Source of the DNA: Nonomuraea candida
GTDB lineage: Bacteria > Actinomycetota > Actinomycetes > Streptosporangiales > Streptosporangiaceae
Length of the DNA stretch: 64,000 nucleotides
NCBI RefSeq assembly: GCF_000725485.1
Contig: NZ_JOAG01000012.1
Location: 62,001 to 126,000 of the forward strand
Direction of reading: 5' to 3'
Shown here: positions 29,584 to 38,476 of the stretch, piece by piece
Layout of the letters: each line of letters opens with the position of its first letter
Position numbering within the stretch: position 1 is the stretch's first letter
Notes under the pieces: model-generated
The model's input: only the letters and a program-made list of their open reading frames with translations
Databases searched by the model: none
Told to the model about the DNA's origin: nothing
Program-made: the position numbers and the translations under genes

Positions 29584-30845
29584 CCCATGTCGAAGTGATC
29601 CCCGTGACCGGCGTCGGCGAGGTCCGGCCCGGCGACGACATCGCGGCGCTGCTGTCCGGCGCCGGGCTGCGCGACGGCGACATCGTGGTGGTCACCTCCA
29701 AGATCGTGAGCAAGGCCGAGGGCCGGGTGCGGCAGGCCCCCGACCGCACGCGGGCGATCGAGGAGGAGACCGAGCGCGTGGTCGCCAGGCGCGGCGACAC
29801 CGTGATCAGCCAGACCAGGCACGGCTTCGTCATGGCCGCCGCCGGGGTCGACGCCTCCAACACCGAGCCCGGCACGGTGCTGCTGCTCCCCCTCGACCCC
29901 GACGCCTCGGCCCGGCGCATCAGGGCCGGGCTGGGCGGGCGCGTCGGGGTGATCGTCTCCGACACGTTCGGGCGGCCGTGGCGCAACGGGCTCACCGACG
30001 TGGCGATCGGGGCGGCCGGCGTGCGGCCGCTCGACGACTTCCGCGGCGCCTCCGACTCCTACGGCAACCCGCTCAGCGCGACCGTCACGGCGCTGGCCGA
30101 CGAGATCGCGGCGGCGGCCGAGCTGGTCAAGGGCAAGCTCGGCGGGGTGCCCGCGGCGATCGTGCGCGGGCTGTCCCACCTGGTGACCGAGGACGACGGC
30201 CCCGGCGTCGCGCCCCTGGTGCGACCGGCCGACGAGGACCTGTTCCGGTACGGCTCGCGCGACGTCGTCTTCGCCCGCCGGACGATCAGGGAGTTCTCGG
30301 AGCGCCCGGTCGATCCCGAGGCGGTGCGCAGGGCGGTCGCGGCGGGCATCGCGGCGCCCGCGCCGCACCACACGACGCCGTGGCGGTTCGTGCTGCTGGA
30401 GTCGCCCGAGACCAGGGTCAAGCTGCTCGACGCGATGCGGCAGGCGTGGATCGACGACCTCCGGGGCGACGGGTTCTCCGAGGAGTCGATCGCCAAGCGG
30501 ATCAGGCGCGGCGACGTGCTGCGCAACGCGCCCTACCTGGTGGTGCCGTGCCTGGTGATGGAGGGCTCCCACACCTACCGCGACGACCGGCGCAACGCCT
30601 CGGAGCGGGAGATGTTCGTCGTGGCGACGGGCGCCGGGGTGGAGAACTTCCTCATCCAGCTCGCCGTCGAGGGGCTGGGCTCGGCGTGGGTGTCGTCCAC
30701 GATGTTCTGCCGGCCGGTGGTCCGCGAGGTGCTCGACCTGCCCGAGAGCTGGGACCCGATGGGCTGCGTGGCGATCGGCCACGCGGCCGCGCCGCCGCGC
30801 GAGCGGGCCCCGCGCGACCCGGGGGACTTCGTTCTCACGCGCTGA
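29580..30845 (+). CDS. fbiB: F420 gamma-glutamyl ligase / dehydro-F420 reductase FbiB
   Basis: 421 residues from GTG 29580, overlapping the fbiA stop. N-terminal CofE-like ligase (about 1-240): [37 protein letters not shown]-terminal FMN nitroreductase-fold domain (about 245-421): [32 protein letters not shown] and [10 protein letters not shown]. It adds the polyglutamate tail and reduces dehydro-F420-0. Full-length two-domain form as in mycobacteria. Confidence 0.97.
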   Translation: MTHVEVIPVTGVGEVRPGDDIAALLSGAGLRDGDIVVVTSKIVSKAEGRVRQAPDRTRAIEEETERVVARRGDTVISQTRHGFVMAAAGVDASNTEPGTVLLLPLDPDASARRIRAGLGGRVGVIVSDTFGRPWRNGLTDVAIGAAGVRPLDDFRGASDSYGNPLSATVTALADEIAAAAELVKGKLGGVPAAIVRGLSHLVTEDDGPGVAPLVRPADEDLFRYGSRDVVFARRTIREFSERPVDPEAVRRAVAAGIAAPAPHHTTPWRFVLLESPETRVKLLDAMRQAWIDDLRGDGFSEESIAKRIRRGDVLRNAPYLVVPCLVMEGSHTYRDDRRNASEREMFVVATGAGVENFLIQLAVEGLGSAWVSSTMFCRPVVREVLDLPESWDPMGCVAIGHAAAPPRERAPRDPGDFVLTR

Positions 30846-30872
30846 CCGGGAGTGAACCGGGCGTTTACCGTT

Positions 30873-30885
30873 AGGAAACTTTCCT
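30873..30885. promoter_or_regulatory. Palindromic operator candidate upstream of the LPMO
   Basis: AGGAAA-C-TTTCCT is a perfect 13-bp palindrome 38 bp before the LPMO start, in an AT-rich patch. Its position fits a repressor site controlling a secreted polysaccharide-degrading enzyme. The regulator is not identified. Confidence 0.5.
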
Positions 30886-30923
30886 TTACATTGGAGGCAT
30901 CCCCCCATGTAGAGGAGCACTTC

Positions 30924-31655
30924 ATGAGAAGGACCCTCACGTTAGTCGCCGTGGTGGTGATGGCGGTCGCCACCACGGTGTTCAACACCACCCCGGCGTT
31001 CGCGCACGGCTACGTGCTCACGCCGCCCAGCCGTCAGGCCAACTGCGCCCAGGGCAAGGTGTCCAACTGCGGCAACATCATCTACGAGCCGCAGAGCGTG
31101 GAAGGGCCCAAGGGCCTGCGCAGTTGCCACGCCAACCTCGGGCAGTTCGCGCAGCTCAGCGACGAGAGCAAGCCCTGGCCGGTCGCCTCGGTGGGCACCT
31201 CGGTGACCTTCACCTGGACGTTCACCGCCCGGCACGCCACGCTGAACTACGAGTACTACATCGGCAACACCCGGGTGGCCGTCTTCAGCGGCAACGGGCA
31301 GCAGCCGCCGCCCACCATCTCCCACACCGTCAACTTCTCCGGTTTCTCCGGCCGGCAGAAGGTCCTGGCCATCTGGAACATCTCCGACACGGCCAACGCC
31401 TTCTACTCCTGCATCGACCTGAACATCGGTGGCGGCAACGGCCAGCCGAGCCCGACGCCCACCCCGACCATCACGCCCACCCCCACGCCGACCCCGACGA
31501 CCACGACGCCTTCGGGCACGTGGAAGGCCGGCACCGCCTACACGCCCGGCAACACCGTCACCTACAACGGCGCCACCTACCGCTGCCTCCAGTCGCACAC
31601 CGCGCTGGCGGGCTGGGAGCCGCCGAACGTCCCCGCGCTCTGGCAGCGCGCGTGA
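30924..31655 (+). CDS. AA10 lytic polysaccharide monooxygenase with CBM5/12
   Basis: 243 residues from ATG 30924 with GAGGAG 7 nt upstream. Signal peptide ends AFA at 27, leaving H28 as the mature N-terminus; with H104 (ARHATLNYEYY) it forms the copper histidine brace. The AA10 domain runs to about 180, followed by a PTPTPT linker and a CBM5/12 module (GTWKAGTAYTPGNTVTYNGA). Copper-dependent oxidative cleavage of chitin or cellulose outside the cell; the CBM5/12 module points to chitin. A palindrome at 30873 probably controls it. Confidence 0.95.
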   Translation: MRRTLTLVAVVVMAVATTVFNTTPAFAHGYVLTPPSRQANCAQGKVSNCGNIIYEPQSVEGPKGLRSCHANLGQFAQLSDESKPWPVASVGTSVTFTWTFTARHATLNYEYYIGNTRVAVFSGNGQQPPPTISHTVNFSGFSGRQKVLAIWNISDTANAFYSCIDLNIGGGNGQPSPTPTPTITPTPTPTPTTTTPSGTWKAGTAYTPGNTVTYNGATYRCLQSHTALAGWEPPNVPALWQRA

Positions 31656-31662
31656 CCCCGAC

Positions 31663-31693
31663 GTGAGGGGACACCCGCACGGCGTCCCCTCAC
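31663..31693 (+). terminator. Terminator hairpin of the LPMO gene
   Basis: GTGAGGGGACACC pairs with GGCGTCCCCTCAC (one mismatch) around a 5-nt loop, 8 nt after the stop. No U-tract. Confidence 0.75.
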
Positions 31694-31772
31694 GCCGCAC
31701 CCCTGAGCGTTTCCTCACGCCGCACCCCTGAGCGTTTCCTCACGCCGCACCCCCGAGCGTTTCCTCACGCCG
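31688..31772 (+). repeat. 25-bp tandem repeat copying the terminator's right arm
   Basis: Units CCTCACGCCGCACCCCTGAG plus CGTTT start at 31688, 31713 and 31738, with a partial fourth at 31763. Each begins with the CCTCACGC right arm of the LPMO terminator. Confidence 0.9.
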
Positions 31773-31795
31773 TAGCCCGCCTGAGGCGCGCCTCC

Positions 31796-33544
31796 TCAGG
31801 TCGTCGGCTTGCAGGTGGGGTGGCACAGGCGGCGCGCCAGGGCCGCGAGGAAGACGTCGATGATCTCCCCCGGCTCCCGCGCCTCGTGCAGCGAGCCGTT
31901 CGTCAGCGCCGTGACCTGCGCCAGGCTCTCCCGGTCCACCACCTTCCCGAACGCGATGACGATGATCTGCACGGGCCGGTCCGGGTTCCACTCGCGCCGC
32001 AGCCGGTCGAGGAGCTGCGCCAGGTCCGAGCCCTTGCCGTCGTCCCGGCCCGCCGTGATCACCAGCAGCGTGTTGTTCATCTCCTCGCGGTACTCGGTGG
32101 TGACCTCGCGGAAGCCGCTGAGGATCGCGTCGTACAGGGAGCTGTCCCGCCGGGGATGGGCGGTGATCGTGCTGGTGAGCTGGTCGAGGCGGCTCCTGCG
32201 GATCACCTGCCCGGTCTCCGGCTCGTTGATCGGGCCCAGCCCGACGTGCTCGCGGTAGCCCCTGATGCCGCCGGCCTTGTCGGCGAACTCCCACAGGCCC
32301 ATGCGGGTGGAGTCGGGGAAGAGCCGCAGGCCGATCTTGGCCGCGTCCAGCGCCACGTTCACCCGGGTCCGGCCGTCCAGCGGCTCGGCCATGTGCTTGG
32401 AGGTGTCGGCCAGCACCAGGATGTTGGTCGGCGGGGCCAGCCTGCTCCACGCGCGCAGCGCCTCGTCGATGTCCTGCGCCGACACCGACGACCGGGTGCG
32501 CGGCGCGGCGGCCGGGACCTGCGGGCCGCGCGAGATCGGGCCCTGCGCGCCGTCGCCCGACCTGAACCCCGCCCGCCGCACGATCTCCTGCGCCCGCGGG
32601 CCCTTCAGCCAGCCGGCGAAGGCGGCCGACGCCTCGGCGACGTCGGGGTCGGTGGCGGTGACGACGTACGGGTAGTCGAGGTTGATCGTGCCCTCGCGCG
32701 GGTGCAGGGCCACGACCGGGTCGGCGGAGGGCCGCAGGTTGTGGTTCCACACCGACTGCTCGGGGACGATGACGACCGGCCGCTGCCAGAACGTGCGGTC
32801 GTCCACCGCGGCCAGCATGCTGCGGTAGTCGGGGGCCGAGCCGGCCTGCGCCCACCGGACGAACGCGGTCAGCGCCTTGTCGGCGTCCGGCCCGGTGCCG
32901 ACGACGTCCCTGGCGGCGGCCACGGTCGCGATGCCCGCCCCGGCCAGCGACGGGTCGGGCACGCGGACGACGTCGGGCTCGTCGGCGTTGGGCGTCAGCC
33001 GCCCGCGCACGGTCGAGGGGAAGACCATCCGCCAGTTCATCTCGGTGTCGCCCACCGAGAAGCGCCGGGCCAGCGACGCGCGGGTGGCGAAGACCAGCGG
33101 CGAGGTCGCCACCACGCTCTCCTCCGCCGGCAGCGCGCTGGCGCCCTGCTGGCGGGCCAGCCTGATCCAGGCGGAGGAGTCGGCGATCCAGCCGTCGGGC
33201 CGCTCGTCCAGCACGCCCGCCCGGTCGCCGATGAGCGTGCGCAGGACCGTGGCCGGCGGCTGCTCGGTCACCTGGACCAGCACGCACCGGCCGCCCGCGG
33301 CCGTCTTCGACTCGTTGAACCGGCCCGCCGCCTCCATGACCGCCGGGGCCACGTCGACGGCGGCGGCCACGTTCACCAGAACAGGCTCTCGTGTGCTGCA
33401 CAGCACGCCGCCGCCACCGAAGATCACGACGCCGCCGGCCGCGACGATGGCCACGGCCGCCAGCCCCGCCAGCATGCCGCGCCGCAGCGCCTTCCTGCGG
33501 CGCTGCTCGGGGGAGAGCGCTGCGCGATGTCGACCCAACCGCAC
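31796..33544 (-). CDS. Membrane-anchored solute-binding-like plus VWA-domain protein
   Basis: 582 residues from GTG 33544 (GGAGAGAGGG upstream). One N-terminal helix (about 23-45, MLAGLAAVAIVAAGGVVIFG). An extracytoplasmic region (about 52-330) resembles class 11 periplasmic binding proteins (VNVAAAVDVAPAVMEAAGRF, later DYPYVVTATDPDVAEASAAF). A VWA domain (about 370-575) follows, NILVLADTSKHMAEPLDGRT. The MIDAS motif DxSxS reads DTSKH, so the last Ser is replaced. VWA partners and ligand are unknown. It ends at a CCTGAGG/CCTCAGG inverted repeat overlapping the stop. Confidence 0.8.
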   Translation of the reverse strand: MRLGRHRAALSPEQRRRKALRRGMLAGLAAVAIVAAGGVVIFGGGGVLCSTREPVLVNVAAAVDVAPAVMEAAGRFNESKTAAGGRCVLVQVTEQPPATVLRTLIGDRAGVLDERPDGWIADSSAWIRLARQQGASALPAEESVVATSPLVFATRASLARRFSVGDTEMNWRMVFPSTVRGRLTPNADEPDVVRVPDPSLAGAGIATVAAARDVVGTGPDADKALTAFVRWAQAGSAPDYRSMLAAVDDRTFWQRPVVIVPEQSVWNHNLRPSADPVVALHPREGTINLDYPYVVTATDPDVAEASAAFAGWLKGPRAQEIVRRAGFRSGDGAQGPISRGPQVPAAAPRTRSSVSAQDIDEALRAWSRLAPPTNILVLADTSKHMAEPLDGRTRVNVALDAAKIGLRLFPDSTRMGLWEFADKAGGIRGYREHVGLGPINEPETGQVIRRSRLDQLTSTITAHPRRDSSLYDAILSGFREVTTEYREEMNNTLLVITAGRDDGKGSDLAQLLDRLRREWNPDRPVQIIVIAFGKVVDRESLAQVTALTNGSLHEAREPGEIIDVFLAALARRLCHPTCKPTT

Positions 33545-33626
33545 GGTGGACCCTCTCTCCGGGGGAGTGACGATTCTCCCAGCGCCTCGCGGGGCGGGCG
33601 CAAGTGCTTGTTAGAACACGTTACAA

Positions 33627-36173
33627 CTAAGCCAGCGGCAGGACCCTTCTGACGCTCTGGCAGACGCCGTCGCTGGCGGCCGAGGCAGCCAGCCGCTCCG
33701 CGTCCGGCACGCCGTACTCGGTGGTGCGCTGCCTGACCGGCCGGCCGGTGACCTCGACCATCGCGCGCAGCTCGCTGATCGTCTTGTACGAGCCGTTCTC
33801 CGACCCGGCCATCCTGCTGATCGTCTCCTCCATCAGCGTGCCGCCGAGGTCGTTCACCCCGCCCTGGAGCACCTGGCGGCACAGGTCGTCCTGGAGCTTG
33901 ACCCAGGAGCACTGGATGTTGCTGATCGAGCCGTGCAGCAGGATCCTGGCCAGCGCGTGCACGGCCCGGTTCTCCTGCGCCGTCGGCCCCGGCCTGGCCA
34001 CGCCCGCCAGGTAGATGGGGGCGCTGGTGTGCACGAACGGCAGCAGCACGAACTCCGAGAAGCCGCCGGTGCGCTCCTGCAGCGACCTGATGAGCTTGAT
34101 GTGCCTGACCCAGTGCAGGTGGTTGTCCACGTGCCCGTACATCATGGTCGAGGTGGTGGGGATGCCGACCTCGTGAGCCGTCGTGATGACCTCGATCCAC
34201 TCCTTGGCCGGCAGCTTGCCCTTGGTCAGCACCCAGCGCACGTCGTCGTCGAGGATCTCGGCCGCCGTGCCCGGCAGCGAGTCCACGCCCGCCTCCTTGG
34301 CCGCCTCCAGCCAGTCGCGGACGGGCAGGTTCATCCGGCTGGCGCCGTTGATGACCTCCATCGGCGAGAATGCGTGCACGTGCATGTCCGGCGTCCTGGC
34401 CTTGACCGCCCTGGCGATGTCGAAGTAGGCGCTGCCGGGCAGGTCGGGGTGGATGCCGCCCTGCATGCACACCTCGGTCGCGCCGGCCGCCCACGCCTCC
34501 TCCGCCCGGTCGGCGACCTGCTCCACGCTCAGCGTGTACGCGTCGGCGTCGGTCCTGCGCTGGGCGAAGGCGCAGAAGCGGCAGCCGGTGTAGCAGACGT
34601 TGGTGAAGTTGATGTTCCGGTTGACGACGTAGGTGACCTCGTCGCCCACGGCCTCCTTGCGCAGCGCGTCGGCGATCGCGGCCAGCTCGTCCAGCGCCTC
34701 CCCCTCGGCCCCGAGCAGGGCGACGGCCTCGGCGTCCGTCAGCCCCGCCGGGTCGGCCTCGGCCCGCCTGAGCGCCTGGCGCACGTCGCCGGGCGTGGCG
34801 GCGGCCGTGCCGCCCAGGCGCTCGCGCAGCGCGTCCCAGTCGCCGTAGACGTGGTCGAAGTCGTCGCGCCGGTCGCTGGTGCGGCCCGTGGTGTCCACCT
34901 CGACGTGCAGGTCCACCCGCCCCGACGCGGCGAACCCGCCGTCGGGCTCCTGCCACGGGCGGCCCTCCAGGACGGCGTCCTCGCGGGCCAGCCCGGTCTC
35001 CGGGTCCGCCAGGGCCGAGACGTGGGCGATCAGCCGCGGGTCGAGCCAGGGCTCCCCCGCCCTGACGTACTCGGGGTAGATGGTCAGGCGCTCGCGCAGG
35101 CGGAAGCCGGCCTCCGCGGTACGGGCCGCGAGGTCGTCGATCTGCGGCCACGGCCGCTCCGGGTTGACGTGGTCGGGCGTCAGCGGCGACACGCCGCCCC
35201 AGTCGTCGATGCCGGCCCGGATCATCAGCTCGTACTCGGCGTCCACCAGGTTGGGCGGGGCCTGGAGACGTACGCGGGGGCCGAGCACCAGCCGGGCCAC
35301 CGCGATGGTCGCGGCCAGCTCCTGCAGATCGGCGTCCGGCAGGCCGCGCATGGCGGTGTCGGGCTTGGCGCGGAAGTTCTGCACGATGACTTCCTGGATG
35401 CCGCCGTACTCCCTGGACACCCGCCGGATGGCGAAGATCGACTCGGCCCGGTCCTCCAGGGTCTCGCCGATGCCGATCAGGATGCCCGTGGTGAACGGCA
35501 CGTTCGTGCGGCCCGCGTCCTCCAGCACCCGCAGCCGCACGGCCGGGTCCTTGTCCGGCGAGCCGTAGTGGGGCTGCCCCTTCTCCTCGAACAGCCGCCG
35601 CGACGTCGTCTCCAGCATCATCCCCATCGACGGCGCCACCGGCTTGAGCCGCTGGAGGTCACGCCAGCTCAGCACCCCGGGGTTGAGGTGCGGCAACAAC
35701 CCGGTCTCCTCCAGCACCCTGATCGCCATCGCCCGCACGTAGGACAAGGTGTCGTCATAGCCGTGCGCGTCGAGCCACTCCCTGGCCTGGTGCCAGCGGT
35801 CCTCCGGCCGGTCCCCCAGCGTGAACAGCGCCTCCTTGCACCCCATCGCCGCCCCCTGCCGGGCGATCTCCAGCACCTCGTCGGGGCTCAGGAACGGCGC
35901 GGGCAGCTTGTTCGGCGCGGTCGCGAACGTGCAATAGTGACAACGGTCCCGGCACAGCCGGGTCAACGGGATGAACACCTTCCTGCTGTAGGTGATGACC
36001 CCCTCGCGCCCGGCGGCCCGCAGCCCGGCGTCGCGGACGCGGGAGGCGTGGTCGAGGAGCGTGTCGAGGTGTCCGTCACGGGCGTGCAGGAGGACGGTCG
36101 CCTCGGTGACGTCAAGGGTCTTGCCGTCCCGGGCGCGGGCGAGGGCGCGGCGGAGCGCGGAGTCAGAACTCAT
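33627..36173 (-). CDS. fbiC: FO synthase FbiC (CofG-CofH fusion)
   Basis: 848 residues from ATG 36173. Two radical SAM domains: the CofG half has C74-x3-C78-x2-C81 (CRDRCHYC), the CofH half has CYTGCRFC (around residue 540). It builds the deazaflavin FO from a pyrimidine (5-amino-6-ribitylaminouracil) and tyrosine, the first dedicated step to F420. Full length for the actinobacterial fused form. No Shine-Dalgarno; TACTGT 6 nt upstream predicts a leaderless mRNA. In this window it lies near fbiA-fbiB, whereas in M. tuberculosis fbiC is unlinked. Confidence 0.97.
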   Translation of the reverse strand: MSSDSALRRALARARDGKTLDVTEATVLLHARDGHLDTLLDHASRVRDAGLRAAGREGVITYSRKVFIPLTRLCRDRCHYCTFATAPNKLPAPFLSPDEVLEIARQGAAMGCKEALFTLGDRPEDRWHQAREWLDAHGYDDTLSYVRAMAIRVLEETGLLPHLNPGVLSWRDLQRLKPVAPSMGMMLETTSRRLFEEKGQPHYGSPDKDPAVRLRVLEDAGRTNVPFTTGILIGIGETLEDRAESIFAIRRVSREYGGIQEVIVQNFRAKPDTAMRGLPDADLQELAATIAVARLVLGPRVRLQAPPNLVDAEYELMIRAGIDDWGGVSPLTPDHVNPERPWPQIDDLAARTAEAGFRLRERLTIYPEYVRAGEPWLDPRLIAHVSALADPETGLAREDAVLEGRPWQEPDGGFAASGRVDLHVEVDTTGRTSDRRDDFDHVYGDWDALRERLGGTAAATPGDVRQALRRAEADPAGLTDAEAVALLGAEGEALDELAAIADALRKEAVGDEVTYVVNRNINFTNVCYTGCRFCAFAQRRTDADAYTLSVEQVADRAEEAWAAGATEVCMQGGIHPDLPGSAYFDIARAVKARTPDMHVHAFSPMEVINGASRMNLPVRDWLEAAKEAGVDSLPGTAAEILDDDVRWVLTKGKLPAKEWIEVITTAHEVGIPTTSTMMYGHVDNHLHWVRHIKLIRSLQERTGGFSEFVLLPFVHTSAPIYLAGVARPGPTAQENRAVHALARILLHGSISNIQCSWVKLQDDLCRQVLQGGVNDLGGTLMEETISRMAGSENGSYKTISELRAMVEVTGRPVRQRTTEYGVPDAERLAASAASDGVCQSVRRVLPLA

Positions 36174-36179
36174 AGGGGC

Positions 36180-36185
36180 ACAGTA
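36180..36185 (-). promoter_or_regulatory. Predicted -10 box, leaderless fbiC
   Basis: TACTGT (minus strand) ends 6 nt before ATG 36173; no Shine-Dalgarno. Confidence 0.55.
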
Positions 36186-36226
36186 CGACGGGCTGAGTTC
36201 ACCGGCCGCACTCAGGGGCGTGGTAG

Positions 36227-36313
36227 GCGGTGGTACGCGTACCGGGCGCCGGCCACGACATCCCGCTGCGCGAGCCCGAGCTGCTGGCCACGACCCTGCG
36301 CGGGCTGACCTGA
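36227..36313 (+). pseudogene. C-terminal remnant of an alpha/beta-hydrolase gene
   Basis: An in-frame stretch of 28 codons ends [20 protein letters not shown] plus LRGLT and a [12 protein letters not shown] with the catalytic-type His is the usual tail of alpha/beta-hydrolases. A TAG stands directly upstream in frame and no start exists, so only the 3' tail survives, 54 bp from the divergent fbiC start. Confidence 0.55.
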
Positions 36314-36330
36314 CCCTTCACCCGCGGAGC

Positions 36331-36363
36331 GGCGCCCCGCCTCCGCGACGCGGGCGGGGCGCC
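36331..36363. terminator. GC-rich terminator hairpin
   Basis: Perfect 11-bp arms GGCGCCCCGCC/GGCGGGGCGCC with an 11-nt loop, between the hydrolase remnant and the DNA glycosylase stop. It can serve both strands. Confidence 0.7.
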
Positions 36364-36371
36364 CCCACGGC

Positions 36372-37265
36372 TCAGAACGACCGGTAGTCGCGCGCTGGCA
36401 TCCGGGGCCCGCGCGCGGGCGGGGGCAGGCCGCTGAGCGCGACGTAGACGGTCGCCCGGTGCCGATGCCCGGTGTACGGCTCCAGCAGCCGCATCATCCC
36501 CTGATCGTCGGTCTTCTCCCCGGTCAGCGCGTAGCCCACGAGCTTGGCCAGATGGAAGTCCCCGATGCTGACCGCGTCGGGGTCGCCGAAGGCGCGCTGG
36601 CGCACCTCGGCCGACGTCCACACCCCGATGCCGGGCAGCGCGCGCAGCAGCCGGTCGAGCTCCTGCGTCGTGGCGGCGGCCTCCAGCTTGCCGGCGTGCC
36701 AGGCGGCGGTGGCGATCGTCCTGGCGCGCACGGCCTCGGCGCCCGCGCGGTGCCAGTGCCAGGCCGGGATCTGCCGCCACACCTCGGCCTCGGGCACCAC
36801 CCGCATGCCCTCGGGGGCCGGGCCGGGGGCGGGCTCGCCGTAGCGGGCCAGCAGCCAGCGCCAGGCCCGCCAGGCCTCCCGCCCGACCACCTTCTGCTCC
36901 AGCACGGCCGGCACGAGGGCCTCCATCACCCGCCCGGTGCGGCCGATCCGCAGGCCGGGGTGCCTCCTGGCGGCCTCGGCCAGCGCCTCGTGCTCGGCGC
37001 GGAAGCCCGAGACGTCGTCGCCGGCCCCGAGCAGCGCGGGCAGCGTCTCCAGGGCCCAGCCGGCGCCCGGCCCCCAGGCGTGCCCGTACACCTCGCCGCC
37101 CCGCACGCTGACCCGCAGCGTGCAGGCCCCGTCGGGTGTCCTGGTGGTGCGCCAGACGGCGCCGTCGGCGGTCCGCCGCCAGGCGGGGTCGCCGCCGCCG
37201 CGCTGGTGGGGCCGCAAGGCCAGCCCCACGTCCAGCGGCCATCCGGGCACCCACCTGCGCTCCAT
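36372..37265 (-). CDS. HhH-type DNA-3-methyladenine glycosylase-like protein
   Basis: 297 residues from ATG 37265; no Shine-Dalgarno. The helix-hairpin-helix LPGIGVWTSAEVRQRAFGDP (about 213-232) is followed by the catalytic Asp in VSIGDFHLAK. The N-terminal half (about 10-90) matches the AlkA-like N domain. It excises alkylated purines in base excision repair. No [4Fe-4S] Cys cluster is visible. Transcribed toward the hydrolase remnant, apparently alone. Confidence 0.85.
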   Translation of the reverse strand: MERRWVPGWPLDVGLALRPHQRGGGDPAWRRTADGAVWRTTRTPDGACTLRVSVRGGEVYGHAWGPGAGWALETLPALLGAGDDVSGFRAEHEALAEAARRHPGLRIGRTGRVMEALVPAVLEQKVVGREAWRAWRWLLARYGEPAPGPAPEGMRVVPEAEVWRQIPAWHWHRAGAEAVRARTIATAAWHAGKLEAAATTQELDRLLRALPGIGVWTSAEVRQRAFGDPDAVSIGDFHLAKLVGYALTGEKTDDQGMMRLLEPYTGHRHRATVYVALSGLPPPARGPRMPARDYRSF

Positions 37266-37340
37266 CACGCGTCCAGTCTGCCCCGACACCTCCCCTGCTC
37301 GGGCCGGACCGGACCGCTGCGCGAAACGCGCCGAACGCCA

Positions 37341-37380
37341 GCCGTCAGACGTCGCCGGAGGCCGTCAGACGTCGCTGGAG
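37341..37380 (-). repeat. 20-bp duplication of the ManC gene's 3' end
   Basis: GCCGTCAGACGTCGC(C/T)GGAG at 37341 and 37361. The second copy contains the true stop (37365-37367) and the last codons, so the stop-bearing end is duplicated once. Confidence 0.9.
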
Positions 37381-38459
37381 TAACGCAGCGCCCGTTCGGG
37401 CAGCTCGACGCCCGGCCAGATGCGCACGCCGTGCTGCAGCTCGTTGCCCGGCCCCACGATCGCGCCGTCGCCGATGACGGCGTCGCGCACCACCGTGCCC
37501 GCGCAGACCCGCGCCCCGTAGCCCACCACGGAGTCGGTCACCACGGCCCCGGCCTCGATGACGCAGTCGTCGCTCAGCACCGAGCCGACCACCGAGGCCC
37601 CGGCCTCGACCACGGCCCGCGCGCCGACCGCCGTGCCGCCCCGCACCTTCGCCTCGGGCGAGACGCTGGCCCCTTCGAGCGCCAGGTATTCGCCGGTCGG
37701 CCCCGGCAGCGCGGGCGAGGACAGGCGGCCCAGCACCAGGTCGCGCGAGCCGCGCACGAAGGCGGCCGGCGTGCCGACGTCGAGCCAGTAGGTGCGGTCG
37801 GCGTAGCCGAGCACGAGCTGCCCCGACTCGATCAGCCCGGGGAACGTCTCGCGCTCGACCGAGACGACCTCGTCACGCGGGATCGAGTCGATCACCGACC
37901 GGGTGAACACGTAGCAGCCGGCGTTGATCCGGTTGGTGACCGGGTTGGGCGTCTTCTCCAGGAAGGCCGTCACCCGCCCCGCCTCGTCGGTGGGCACGCA
38001 CCCGAACCGGGAGGGGTCGTCCACCTCGGTCAGATGGAGCGTTACAGCGGCCTGCCGCTCGCGGTGGACCCGGATCTGCTCGCCGATGTCGTGGCCGGAC
38101 AGGATGTCGCCGTTGAGGATGAGGACCGGGTCGTCCGGACCGGCGGTCAGCGCCTCCGCGGCGTTGCGGATCGCGCCGCCGGTGCCCAGCGGCGTCTCTT
38201 CCGTTATGTATTCGAGCGAGAGCCCGAAAGCCGCCCCGTCGCCGAAGGCGGGCTCGAACATCGACGCCTTGTACGAGGTCGCGAACACGATCCGGCGCAC
38301 GCCGAACGCTCGCGCGCGGGCCAGTTGGTGGGCCAGGAACGGCACCCCGGCGGTCGGCAGCAGCGGCTTGGGCGTGCCCAGTGTCAGCGGACGCAGGCGC
38401 GTGCCCTGCCCCCCGACCAGGAGGATCGCCTCGAGGTCTGGCAAAGAGCTCTCCATCAC
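37365..38459 (-). CDS. manC: Mannose-1-phosphate guanylyltransferase (NDP-sugar pyrophosphorylase)
   Basis: 364 residues. The N-terminal nucleotidyltransferase has LVGGQGTRLRPLTLGTPKPL (about 14-33), LNGDIL for the metal Asp and TEETPLGTGGAIRN. A C-terminal left-handed beta-helix follows (about 250-350, repeated V-G--A---G-S). It makes GDP-mannose from mannose-1-P and GTP by position (as Rv3264c) and by fold; another NDP-hexose is possible. GTG 38459 fits a leaderless start (TAACCT 6 nt upstream); ATG 38456 is the alternative. Confidence 0.85.
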   Translation of the reverse strand: MMESSLPDLEAILLVGGQGTRLRPLTLGTPKPLLPTAGVPFLAHQLARARAFGVRRIVFATSYKASMFEPAFGDGAAFGLSLEYITEETPLGTGGAIRNAAEALTAGPDDPVLILNGDILSGHDIGEQIRVHRERQAAVTLHLTEVDDPSRFGCVPTDEAGRVTAFLEKTPNPVTNRINAGCYVFTRSVIDSIPRDEVVSVERETFPGLIESGQLVLGYADRTYWLDVGTPAAFVRGSRDLVLGRLSSPALPGPTGEYLALEGASVSPEAKVRGGTAVGARAVVEAGASVVGSVLSDDCVIEAGAVVTDSVVGYGARVCAGTVVRDAVIGDGAIVGPGNELQHGVRIWPGVELPERALRYSSDV

Positions 38460-38465
38460 TCCGTG

Positions 38466-38471
38466 AGGTTA
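38466..38471 (-). promoter_or_regulatory. Predicted -10 box, leaderless ManC
   Basis: TAACCT (minus strand) ends 6 nt before GTG 38459. Confidence 0.5.
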
Positions 38472-38476
38472 CCGAA

